In this document: piece after piece, positions 1 to 7,766 of the stretch
Layout of the letters: the number at the start of each line of letters is the position of its first letter
Position numbering within the stretch: position 1 is the stretch's first letter
The notes under the pieces: generated by a model
Databases searched by the model: none
The model's input: only the letters and a program-made list of their open reading frames with translations
What the model was told of the DNA's origin: nothing
Position numbers and translations under genes: made by a program
NCBI GenBank assembly: GCA_947178145.1
Contig: CAMWXE010000028.1
Coordinates: 1 to 57,187, forward strand
Direction of reading: 5' to 3'
DNA: 57,187 nucleotides
Source: an uncultured Lachnospiraceae bacterium
GTDB taxonomy: Bacteria; Bacillota; Clostridia; Lachnospirales; Lachnospiraceae

Positions 1-69
1 TTCTATTAACTCCAGCTCCATGCTTGAGCAAAATGCCGGATGCCATTGTGTCCTGCTTTCAATTTCCAA
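1..69 (-). CDS. 5' end of a leftward gene, possibly Rpn/PD-(D/E)XK nuclease-like (partial)
   Basis: A TTG codon at 69-67 on the minus strand is preceded by an AGGAAGGA ribosome site with 7 nt spacing and by a TATAAT -10 box. It opens 23 codons that stay open to the window edge. The predicted N-terminus contains QWHPAFCSSMELELIE. The WHPAF...(I/L)E(L/F) pattern resembles the start of Firmicute Rpn-family / PD-(D/E)XK 'putative transposase' nucleases, but that is a recollection from a very short segment. An internal ATG (MELELIE) is an alternative start. The catalytic part lies outside the window. Confidence 0.4.
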   Translation of the reverse strand, partial: MEIESRTQWHPAFCSSMELELIE

Positions 70-88
70 ATCAGTATCCTTCCTAATC

Positions 89-117
89 ATTATACACTTT
101 CATTCCAATACATGCAA
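89..117 (-). promoter_or_regulatory. sigma-A-like promoter for the edge gene
   Basis: On the minus strand a perfect TATAAT (89-94) lies 17 bp from a weaker TTGCAT -35 (112-117). It is placed between the uvrC stop and the TTG start at 69, so the edge gene has its own promoter rather than depending only on uvrC read-through. Confidence 0.5.
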
Positions 118-184
118 TCGTTCATTTGTTCTGATATTGACATATGTTCTCTATCCGTCATGCGCTTTCAATGAACTGCATGTA

Positions 185-2143
185 TCATTCCGTTTCCTTC
201 TCTTTTGCAAAAAAACGGTGGATTTCCTCCGCCACTTTCGCCGTAATTCCCGGCACTTCGGAAATCCTGGCGACATCTGCGCTGCGAAGCTCCTCGATCG
301 ATTTAAAGTACTTCATCAATGCCTTTCTGCGGCTGGGCCCCACACCAGGTATCTCATCAAGCACTGAGTGCACTTGCGCTTTGCTCCGCAGCGACCTGTG
401 ATATGTAATCGCAAAACGGTGCGCTTCATCCTGAATGCGTGTAATCAGCTTAAAACCCTCACTACGTGTGTCAATCGGCAGCTCCACATTGTTAAAATAC
501 AGCCCTCTGGTTCGATGGTTGTCATCTTTTACCATACCACAGACCGGAATGCTGATACCAAGCTCCTCCAATACCTGCAGTGCGATGTTGACCTGACCGC
601 GTCCGCCATCCATCAGCAGCAAATCTGGAAACTTGGTAAAGCTTCCAAAATCCTCCCCGACGCTGTTCTCGTCAAGTTTCATCTCTTCGCGCTCATCCAA
701 TCCATGCCGGAAACGCCTTGTCAGAACCTCGTGCATGCAGGCATAATCATCTGGTCCCGCAACCGTTTTCATGCGGAACTTCCGATAATCGCTGCGCTTA
801 GGCTTTCCCTTCTCATATACAACCATAGAACCCACATTGGCAAATCCGCTGGTGTTCGAGATATCAAATGCCTCCATGCGCGTCAATGGACAAATGCCAA
901 GAATTTCCTCAATCTCCTTCACCGCACCGATGGTTCTGCCCTCCTCGCGCTTGATGCGCTCTCTGTCCTGACTCAGGACGAGCTGGGCATTCCTTGCCGC
1001 CAGATCCACCAGCCGTTCTTTCGAACCCTTTCGCGGCACTCTCAAATGAACGCGCGCTCCTTTTCTGCCCGTCAGCCACCGCTCCACCAGCTCCATATCC
1101 TCGATTGTCTCCTGCAGCATGATTTCCCTCGGTATAAATGGCGTTCCCGCATAAAACTGCTTGACAAAACTTGTGAGGATATTGTCCGCCGTCGGTTCCT
1201 CAACCTGCATCATATAAAAATGCTCTCTGCCAATCAGCTTTCCATTTCGCAGGAAGAATACCTGAACAACAGTTTCATTTCCGTCAATTGCAAGTGCGAT
1301 AATATCTTTGTCCTCGCCCACATTGTCCGACATCTTCTGCGTCTCACTGACTTTTTTGACACTCTCGATCAGGTCACGGTACCGGATTGCCTCCTCGAAG
1401 TCCATCTTCTCCGAAGCCTGCTGCATTTTCTCCTTTAGCTCTTTGATAATCGGCTGCTGTTTTCCGTTCAGAAACTCAACAGCCTGCGCGATTCGCTCTG
1501 CATATGCCTCCTTCGTGACGTCACCCTGGCAGGGAGCACAGCATTGACCAATATGATAATTCAGACAGGGGCGCTCTTTGCCGCAGTCCCGCGGCAGTTT
1601 TCTGTTGCATGTCCTGAGCTGATAGAGCTTGTTCATCAGGTCAATGCTCTCCCTGACTCCGCCATTTGTGAACGGTCCAAAATATTTCGCTTTATCCTTC
1701 TTCATCTGGCGCACAGACATGACACGCGGATAATCTTCGCCCAGCGTCACTTTAATATAGGGATAGGTCTTATCATCCTTTAACAGTGTATTGTATTTGG
1801 GCGAATATTCCTTGATCAGGTTGTTTTCCAGAACCAGTGCCTCCAGCTCGGAGTCCGTCACGATGTACTCAAACCGCGCAATCAGGGAAACCATCTTGTC
1901 AATCTGCGGTCCGCGGCCAATATTTTCCTTAAAGTACGACCGAACTCTGTTATGCAGATTCTTTGCCTTTCCCACATAGAGGATGGTGTCATCCGCATCA
2001 TGCATGATATACACACCTGGCTTATTGGGAAGTTTGCAAAGCTCCTCTTTCACGTCAAACTCCACGGTCTCCGTTTTCTCTGTTTCCTTGTTCTTTGCTT
2101 CCCCGGTATCTGCTTCTCTTGCTGCTGGTTCTTCTGTTTTCAT
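185..2143 (-). CDS. uvrC: UvrABC excinuclease subunit C
   Basis: UvrC makes the dual incision during nucleotide excision repair together with UvrA and UvrB. The protein shows the expected order. First is a GIY-YIG nuclease domain (KPGVYIMHD followed by [11 protein letters not shown]). A UVR helix pair follows in the middle ([13 protein letters not shown]). Next is an RNase H-like C-terminal nuclease ([20 protein letters not shown]), and last are two helix-hairpin-helix motifs ([12 protein letters not shown] and [12 protein letters not shown]). The ATG at 2143 has an AAAGGGGG ribosome site 8 nt upstream. An in-frame ATG at 2164 has none, so the longer reading is unlikely. Even from 2143 there is an unusual charged leader of about 28 residues before the conserved start. 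It follows ftsH, separated by a hairpin-rich spacer. Confidence 0.95.
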   Translation of the reverse strand: MKTEEPAAREADTGEAKNKETEKTETVEFDVKEELCKLPNKPGVYIMHDADDTILYVGKAKNLHNRVRSYFKENIGRGPQIDKMVSLIARFEYIVTDSELEALVLENNLIKEYSPKYNTLLKDDKTYPYIKVTLGEDYPRVMSVRQMKKDKAKYFGPFTNGGVRESIDLMNKLYQLRTCNRKLPRDCGKERPCLNYHIGQCCAPCQGDVTKEAYAERIAQAVEFLNGKQQPIIKELKEKMQQASEKMDFEEAIRYRDLIESVKKVSETQKMSDNVGEDKDIIALAIDGNETVVQVFFLRNGKLIGREHFYMMQVEEPTADNILTSFVKQFYAGTPFIPREIMLQETIEDMELVERWLTGRKGARVHLRVPRKGSKERLVDLAARNAQLVLSQDRERIKREEGRTIGAVKEIEEILGICPLTRMEAFDISNTSGFANVGSMVVYEKGKPKRSDYRKFRMKTVAGPDDYACMHEVLTRRFRHGLDEREEMKLDENSVGEDFGSFTKFPDLLLMDGGRGQVNIALQVLEELGISIPVCGMVKDDNHRTRGLYFNNVELPIDTRSEGFKLITRIQDEAHRFAITYHRSLRSKAQVHSVLDEIPGVGPSRRKALMKYFKSIEELRSADVARISEVPGITAKVAEEIHRFFAKEKETE

Positions 2144-2223
2144 CTCCACATCCCCCTTTCCCATAATGAGGTACCATCGTTTCTTTTTTCTCTATTCATT
2201 GCTGTTTTCCGATATGAACTGTG

Positions 2224-2263
2224 CACATAGAGGGAGTACACGCCTCTATGTGTACTCCCTCTA
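2224..2263. other. two mutually exclusive hairpins between ftsH and uvrC
   Basis: The spacer holds a 14-bp perfect inverted repeat (2228-2241 with 2250-2263, 8-nt loop). It overlaps a second perfect 10-bp inverted repeat (2224-2233 with 2243-2252, 9-nt loop). The arms share bases, so only one can form at a time. No T-run follows on either strand, so a simple intrinsic terminator is not supported. An mRNA-stabilising or processing element, or a conformational switch in the ftsH-uvrC transcript, fits better. Confidence 0.55.
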
Positions 2264-2273
2264 CATTCTAACC

Positions 2274-4793
2274 CTACCATCTGTTATCGTTATTCTGATT
2301 CCCATGATCGCGGTTCCCGTTCACATTTCTATCCCACACAGAGCCAAAACGGGAAGTCTCGCCGTTGCTGCCATTATCCTCCGGCAGATTCACATTTTGC
2401 GGTGTCTGCGGATTCTGGAGCACGTATGGATACCTGTTTTGCGGCGCATTCTGGTACGGATATGGATTCTGGTACTGTTGCTGCGGATTCTGCGGCAGCT
2501 GTCCTTGACTTTGCGGCGGGTACTGCTGCGACAGATTCTGCGGCACTGGTCCCTGCTGCGGATTTTGACAGGAATTCTGGTACTGCTGCATTGGATTCTG
2601 CGGCGGCTGTGCTTGATTTTGTGGCGGATTCTGCTGCAGCTGTGCTGGATTCCAGTCGTATGCCGGCGGCATACTCCACTTATTTTCCTGCTGCTGTGAT
2701 GCGTATGCAGGCTGCGGCATCCCGTCGCGCAGCTCCTCAGGCGCTGGTATCCTCACTTCCTCTTTGCGCTCCGCATCCTTTGCTGTTTCCGCCTCTTTTG
2801 TTGTCTCTCCCGTCTCGATTTCCTCTTTCTTCTCGTCGGGCTCAGGCAGTCCCTTCGCCTCGCGGTATATCTGCATAAACTCCTTGCCGGTAATCGTTTC
2901 TTTCTCAATCAAATGCGCGGCAATCTGGTCCATCACATCGCGATTCTCGCGAAGCATTCCAAGCGCTTCCTCATAACACGCTTTGAGCATGTTCATGACT
3001 TCTGTGTCGATCTCCGCTGCCGTGTTATCTGCACAGTTCAGCGAACTCCTGCCCTCCAGATATTGGCTCTCGACAGTCTCCAGTCCCATCAGGCCAAACT
3101 TTTCACTCATACCATACCGCGTGATCATCGAGCGCGCAATCCCTGTCGCTTTCTCAATATCATTGGACGCACCTGTCGTGACCGTATCAAAGACGATCTC
3201 TTCTGCCGCGCGACCTCCCAGCAGTCCTACAATCATATCGTGCAGCTCATCTTTGGAATTGAGATACTTCTCGTCCTCCGGCACATGCATAACGTAACCA
3301 AGCGCTCCCATAGTGCGCGGTACTATCGTAATCTTCTGCACTGGTTCGGAATTTTTCTGCAAAGCACTGATCAGCGCATGACCGACCTCGTGGTAGGAGA
3401 CAATCTTGCGCTCCTCCTTGCTCATAATGCGATCCTTCTTCTCCTTGCCGACAAGCACCACTTCCACCGCATTGAACAAATCTTTCTGGCTGACAAACTC
3501 TCTGCCCTCCTTCACCGCATTGATCGCTGCCTCATTGATCATATTGGCAAGATCGGCGCCGACAGCACCGCTGGTCGCAAGGGCGATCGCATCAAGATCA
3601 ACCGTCTCGTCCATCAGCACATCTTTGGCATGAACCTTCAATATGTTGACGCGCCCCTTTAAATCGGGTTTATCCACAATAATACGCCTGTCAAAACGCC
3701 CTGGCCGGAGCAGCGCCTTGTCAAGAATCTCTGGTCTGTTTGTCGCAGCAAGGATAATAATCCCCTTCTTGCCGTCAAAACCGTCCATCTCAGAGAGCAG
3801 CTGGTTGAGCGTCTGCTCGCGCTCCTCGTTTCCACCGCCGTATTTTGAATCGCGGCTGCGCCCGATCGCGTCAATCTCATCGATAAAAATAATACACGGC
3901 GCATTTTTCTCTGCTTCCTTAAACAAATCGCGCACACGCGACGCACCGACACCGACATACAATTCGATGAAATCCGAACCGGCGAGTGAAAAAAACGGAA
4001 CCTTCGCCTCTCCTGCCACTGCTTTTGCAAGCATCGTTTTACCGGTACCCGGCGGTCCTACAAGAAGTGCCCCCTTAGGAAGCTTTGCACCGATTTTCAC
4101 ATATCTGCCCGGATTGTGCAGGAAATCAACGACCTCCTGCAGAGACTCTTTTGCCTCATCCTCACCCGCGACATCCCGGAAAGTAATGCCGGTTTCCTTC
4201 TGTACATATACTTTTGCATTGCTCTTTCCCATGCTGAAGGCACCGCCCCCGCCTGTCATCTTCCGAAAGAGCAGACTTAACAAACCCCACATCAATAGAA
4301 TTGGTACAATATAATATAGAAGTGACAGAATAATGCCAGAGCCGTCCGGAACCGTTCCGCGAACTTCAACTCCCGCGTCGAGCAGCCGCTGCGTGAGTGT
4401 CTCGTCATCCTCCACCTTTCCTGTCACGTAAGTCACCCTGACTGCGGATGCCAGAAGACTGTTCGGATTCTGACTGTCCTGCGCATCTGAAACCGGTGTG
4501 ATCTCAATCTGGCTCGACTCGATCTTTACCGACTCAACCTTTCCATCTTCCACCATCTCGATAAACTTGTTATATGAAATTTCCACTGTCGTGGCGCCTG
4601 ACACCGCGCGCGTAAAATAACTGATGCAGAGCAGCGACAGCACTGCTGCGGTAATCATAATGATAATGCTCTGCTTTTTCGGGTCTTTTCCATTGTTATT
4701 GTTGTTCCCATTCCCACCGTTGCCGCCATTGCCTGGTCCTCCGTTGCTGCGGTTGGAATTGTTGTCGTAATTGTTGACCTGATTATTGTCCAT
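2274..4793 (-). CDS. ftsH: ATP-dependent zinc metalloprotease FtsH with long disordered tails
   Basis: FtsH is a membrane-anchored hexameric AAA+ protease for quality control of membrane and regulatory proteins. Two transmembrane segments lie near residues 43-62 and 153-177. The AAA core has Walker A GPPGTGKT (246-253), Walker B IIFIDE (301-306) and an SRH segment. The zinc site is HEVGH (468-472). At 839 residues it is about 200 longer than a typical FtsH. The first 40 residues are almost all Asn/Gly/Ser. From about residue 665 a Glu/Lys linker leads into a tail rich in Gln, Pro, Asn and Tyr, encoded by repeating GCGGATTCTG-like DNA units around 2460-2650. A consensus promoter lies upstream. 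Both ends are presumably disordered; whether the tail is conserved is unknown. Confidence 0.95.
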   Translation of the reverse strand: MDNNQVNNYDNNSNRSNGGPGNGGNGGNGNNNNNGKDPKKQSIIIMITAAVLSLLCISYFTRAVSGATTVEISYNKFIEMVEDGKVESVKIESSQIEITPVSDAQDSQNPNSLLASAVRVTYVTGKVEDDETLTQRLLDAGVEVRGTVPDGSGIILSLLYYIVPILLMWGLLSLLFRKMTGGGGAFSMGKSNAKVYVQKETGITFRDVAGEDEAKESLQEVVDFLHNPGRYVKIGAKLPKGALLVGPPGTGKTMLAKAVAGEAKVPFFSLAGSDFIELYVGVGASRVRDLFKEAEKNAPCIIFIDEIDAIGRSRDSKYGGGNEEREQTLNQLLSEMDGFDGKKGIIILAATNRPEILDKALLRPGRFDRRIIVDKPDLKGRVNILKVHAKDVLMDETVDLDAIALATSGAVGADLANMINEAAINAVKEGREFVSQKDLFNAVEVVLVGKEKKDRIMSKEERKIVSYHEVGHALISALQKNSEPVQKITIVPRTMGALGYVMHVPEDEKYLNSKDELHDMIVGLLGGRAAEEIVFDTVTTGASNDIEKATGIARSMITRYGMSEKFGLMGLETVESQYLEGRSSLNCADNTAAEIDTEVMNMLKACYEEALGMLRENRDVMDQIAAHLIEKETITGKEFMQIYREAKGLPEPDEKKEEIETGETTKEAETAKDAERKEEVRIPAPEELRDGMPQPAYASQQQENKWSMPPAYDWNPAQLQQNPPQNQAQPPQNPMQQYQNSCQNPQQGPVPQNLSQQYPPQSQGQLPQNPQQQYQNPYPYQNAPQNRYPYVLQNPQTPQNVNLPEDNGSNGETSRFGSVWDRNVNGNRDHGNQNNDNRW

Positions 4794-4864
4794 TTTCCTG
4801 TTGTATCCTTTCTATTTGATAAAAGGCTCAAAATACCTGCCTGTGTAACTTAATCGCAATTATC

Positions 4865-4893
4865 ATTATAGAGATTAAAGGGTTATAAATCAA
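4865..4893 (-). promoter_or_regulatory. ftsH promoter
   Basis: On the minus strand TTGATT (4888-4893), a 17-bp spacer and a perfect TATAAT (4865-4870) lie 72 bp before the ftsH ATG. The 331-bp ftsH-pyrG gap (4794-5124) holds this promoter and the pyrG -10 box. Nothing else was recognised in it. Confidence 0.75.
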
Positions 4894-5045
4894 CATAATC
4901 TTTGTGATTTCTTTGTGAAAAGTTTCTAAAAAGCAAAAAGGAACAATTCTGTCCCTATTAACATACGCCGCTTTTGCATAATTTATGTAGCAGTTTCATG
5001 GTAACACTTGCCTTGAACATTCTTTTAAAAAAATGAAAAAACTAT

Positions 5046-5074
5046 AGCTTTTTCATATGGGGACGTTGTATAAT
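5046..5074 (+). promoter_or_regulatory. probable pyrG promoter
   Basis: A perfect TATAAT lies at 5069-5074, about 50 bp before the pyrG start, with only a poor -35 match around 5046-5053. The leader after it is about 40 nt and contains no hairpin plus T-run, so leader attenuation as described for some Gram-positive pyrG genes is not evident. Confidence 0.45.
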
Positions 5075-5124
5075 AGTAGAATATTGAAATGATTCAGAAC
5101 AAACAGATGAAAGGACAATAGGTT

Positions 5125-6732
5125 ATGCCAGTTAAGTATGTATTTGTAACCGGCGGTGTAGTTTCCGGTCTTGGAAAAGGAATTACAGCTGCTTCACTCG
5201 GACGACTTCTCAAAGCCAGAGGCTATAAAGTAACCATGCAGAAGTTTGATCCATACATCAACATTGACCCCGGTACCATGAACCCCATTCAGCACGGCGA
5301 GGTCTTTGTCACGGACGACGGCGCGGAGACCGACCTTGACCTCGGTCACTATGAGCGTTTTATCGACGAAAGTCTGGACAAGAACTCCAACGTAACCACA
5401 GGCAAAGTGTACTGGACCGTTCTCCAGAAAGAGCGCCGCGGAGACTACGGCGGGGGTACGGTACAGGTCATTCCCCACATTACCAATGAAATCAAAAGTC
5501 GTTTTTACCGCAATTTTACTGACCCTGATATGCGCATTGCGATTATTGAAGTCGGCGGTACGGTCGGCGACATCGAGAGTCAGCCCTTCCTCGAGTCCAT
5601 CCGGCAGTTTCAGCATGAGGTTGGACACGAAAATGCCATCCTGATCCATGTGACGCTGATTCCCTACCTGAGTGCATCCCAGGAAATGAAGACCAAACCA
5701 ACACAGGCGAGTGTCAAAGAATTACAGGGAATGGGTATCCAGCCAGATATCATCGTGTGCCGGAGTGAGCACCCGCTCGATCAGGCTTTAAAGGACAAGA
5801 TTGCACTTTTCTGTAATGTGCCAAACTCCCATGTGCTCCAAAACCTCGATGTCAAATATCTTTACGAAGCACCTCTTGCTATGGAGAAGGAACATCTTGC
5901 GGAAGTTGCCTGCGAATGCCTGCACCTAGACAGCCCCGCTCCAGACCTGACAGACTGGACGAAGATGGTCGATGACCTCAAATCCCCCACCCAGGAGGTA
6001 ACCATTGCTTTAGTCGGAAAATACACACAGCTTCACGATGCATACATCAGTGTCGTCGAAGCGTTAAAGCACGGAGGAATCCCGCAGCATGCCACTGTCA
6101 ATATCAAATGGGTGGACTCAGAGCATGTCAATACAGACAATGTGGCGGAAATCTTAGCAGATGCCGATGGACTCCTCGTTCCCGGTGGATTTGGCGACAG
6201 GGGTATCGAAGGCATGATTGATGCCATCCGCTATGCGCGTGAGAATCATATTCCATTCCTCGGGCTCTGCCTTGGTATGCAGCTTGCTATTGTGGAGTTT
6301 GTCAGAGATGTTGTCGGTTATAATGATGCGCACAGCATTGAGCTCAATCCGAACACGACGCACCCGGTCATCGCACTGATGCCTGACCAGAATGGAGTGG
6401 AGGATATCGGCGGCACGCTGCGGCTTGGCTCCTACGAGTGCCATCTCGACACCACCTCCAAAGCGTACAGGCTCTATGGGAATGAGATTATCCACGAGCG
6501 GCACAGACACCGCTATGAAGTCAACAACGACTACCGCGCTGTTGTCACAGAGAAAGGCATGCTCCTGTCTGGTCTCTCACCTGACGGACGCATCGTGGAG
6601 ATGGTGGAAATCCCATCACACCCATTTTTCCTGGCAACACAGGCACATCCAGAGCTGAAAAGCAGACCAAACAGGCCACATCCGCTGTTCAAAGGGCTGA
6701 TTGAAGCTGCTCTAAACTACAAAAACCGCTGA
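5125..6732 (+). CDS. pyrG: CTP synthase
   Basis: CTP synthase aminates UTP to CTP using ATP and glutamine. The 535-residue protein has the full N-terminal synthetase domain ([16 protein letters not shown] near the start, then [11 protein letters not shown] and [16 protein letters not shown]). It also has a C-terminal class I glutamine amidotransferase domain with the nucleophile-elbow motif GLCLGMQLA and a QAHPE motif carrying the catalytic His and Glu. Length and order are typical. An AAAGGA ribosome site precedes the ATG. It is monocistronic: promoter upstream, strong bidirectional terminator immediately downstream. Confidence 0.97.
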   Translation: MPVKYVFVTGGVVSGLGKGITAASLGRLLKARGYKVTMQKFDPYINIDPGTMNPIQHGEVFVTDDGAETDLDLGHYERFIDESLDKNSNVTTGKVYWTVLQKERRGDYGGGTVQVIPHITNEIKSRFYRNFTDPDMRIAIIEVGGTVGDIESQPFLESIRQFQHEVGHENAILIHVTLIPYLSASQEMKTKPTQASVKELQGMGIQPDIIVCRSEHPLDQALKDKIALFCNVPNSHVLQNLDVKYLYEAPLAMEKEHLAEVACECLHLDSPAPDLTDWTKMVDDLKSPTQEVTIALVGKYTQLHDAYISVVEALKHGGIPQHATVNIKWVDSEHVNTDNVAEILADADGLLVPGGFGDRGIEGMIDAIRYARENHIPFLGLCLGMQLAIVEFVRDVVGYNDAHSIELNPNTTHPVIALMPDQNGVEDIGGTLRLGSYECHLDTTSKAYRLYGNEIIHERHRHRYEVNNDYRAVVTEKGMLLSGLSPDGRIVEMVEIPSHPFFLATQAHPELKSRPNRPHPLFKGLIEAALNYKNR

Positions 6733-6736
6733 TTTC

Positions 6737-6780
6737 CATGATAAAAAAGCAGGTCACATAGGACCTGCTTTTTTATCATG
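6737..6780. terminator. bidirectional terminator between pyrG and fba
   Basis: A perfect 19-bp inverted repeat (6737-6755 with 6762-6780, 6-nt loop) contains A-tracts and T-tracts in its outer arms. It can therefore act as an intrinsic terminator for both converging genes. Confidence 0.9.
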
Positions 6781-6790
6781 ATTTTACTGT

Positions 6791-7654
6791 TTATGCCTTT
6801 CCGACAGAGCCAAACAAATTCATCTTAATCTTAACGATCTCCTTGATTGCCTCGCATCCCGGTGCGAGAAGCTTGCGGGGATCAAATCCCTTGCCTTCCA
6901 GATCCTTTCCAGCCTCGATGTACTTGCGCGTAGCTTCCTGGAAGTAGAGCTGGCACTCTGTATTGACATTGATCTTCGCAACGCCGAGTGAGATTGCCTT
7001 TGCGATCATTTCATCAGGAATCCCTGTACCGCCATGAAGCACTAACGGCATAATGCCTGTCTTCTGCTGAATTGCATCCAGTGTCTCAAAGCTCAGGCCA
7101 GCCCAGTTTGCCGGATATTTGCCGTGAATGTTTCCGATACCTGCTGCGAGCATATCTACACCCAGATCTGCGATCTGCTTGCACTCGTCTGGATCTGCGC
7201 ACTCACCCATACCTACAACGCCGTCTTCCTCACCGCCGATTGATCCCACTTCTGCCTCGATCGACAGACCAAGCTGATGTGCCACTGCAACGAGTTCCTT
7301 TGTCTTTGCGATGTTCTCATCGATTGGATAGTGAGAACCGTCAAACATGATTGATGTAAAGCCTGCCTTAATACACTTGTAGCATCCATCATAAGTACCA
7401 TGATCCAAGTGAAGCGCTACGGGAACTGTGATGCCAAGATCGCTGTCCATCGCTTTCACCATCGCTGCAACAGTATTAAATCCTGTCATGTATTTGCCAG
7501 CGCCCTCTGATACGCCAAGGATAACAGGGCTGTTTAACTCCTGAGCTGTCTGTAAGATAGACTTTGTCCACTCAAGGTTATTGATATTGAACTGACCGAC
7601 TGCATAGTGACCTTCTTTTGCTTTCTTAAGCATTTCTGTAGCTGATACTAACAT
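6791..7654 (-). CDS. fba: class II fructose-1,6-bisphosphate aldolase
   Basis: This zinc-dependent aldolase cleaves fructose-1,6-bisphosphate to DHAP and glyceraldehyde-3-phosphate in glycolysis. The 287-residue protein carries the class II signatures LHLDHG (zinc and catalytic His-Asp), EAEVGSIGG, GNIHGKYP and VLHGGTGIP, including three zinc-ligand histidines. GGAGG lies before the ATG and a near-perfect sigma-A promoter lies upstream, so it is transcribed separately from the mannan genes despite following them on the same strand. Hexose phosphates made by the neighbouring locus flow towards this step after phosphofructokinase, but adjacency may be incidental. Confidence 0.95.
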   Translation of the reverse strand: MLVSATEMLKKAKEGHYAVGQFNINNLEWTKSILQTAQELNSPVILGVSEGAGKYMTGFNTVAAMVKAMDSDLGITVPVALHLDHGTYDGCYKCIKAGFTSIMFDGSHYPIDENIAKTKELVAVAHQLGLSIEAEVGSIGGEEDGVVGMGECADPDECKQIADLGVDMLAAGIGNIHGKYPANWAGLSFETLDAIQQKTGIMPLVLHGGTGIPDEMIAKAISLGVAKINVNTECQLYFQEATRKYIEAGKDLEGKGFDPRKLLAPGCEAIKEIVKIKMNLFGSVGKA

Positions 7655-7720
7655 AAATCCAAACCTCCATCATTAATATTTCATTTACCGTTTTAATGGC
7701 GGTTGCCCACCGATAATTTA

Positions 7721-7749
7721 AGTATATCCCTATTGGAGATAAATGTCAA
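7721..7749 (-). promoter_or_regulatory. fba promoter
   Basis: On the minus strand a perfect TTGACA (7744-7749), a 17-bp spacer and TATACT (7721-7726) lie between the GH1-ManA stop and the fba start. This is one of the strongest promoters in the window, consistent with a housekeeping glycolytic gene. Confidence 0.85.
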
Positions 7750-7766
7750 TTTTTTAACAGCCTTTT

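Noticed and set aside
368..1438. Long plus-strand frame opposite uvrC
   Set aside because: It lies wholly antisense to a clear uvrC, has no ribosome site and no recognisable protein pattern; a shadow of codon bias.
2460..2650. Tandem repeat array in DNA
   Set aside because: The recurring GCGGATTCTG units are the coding sequence of the FtsH Gln/Asn/Pro tail, not an independent element.
5075..5124. Leader attenuation of pyrG by CTP
   Set aside because: The leader is about 40 nt with no hairpin plus T-run and no run of G at the expected start.
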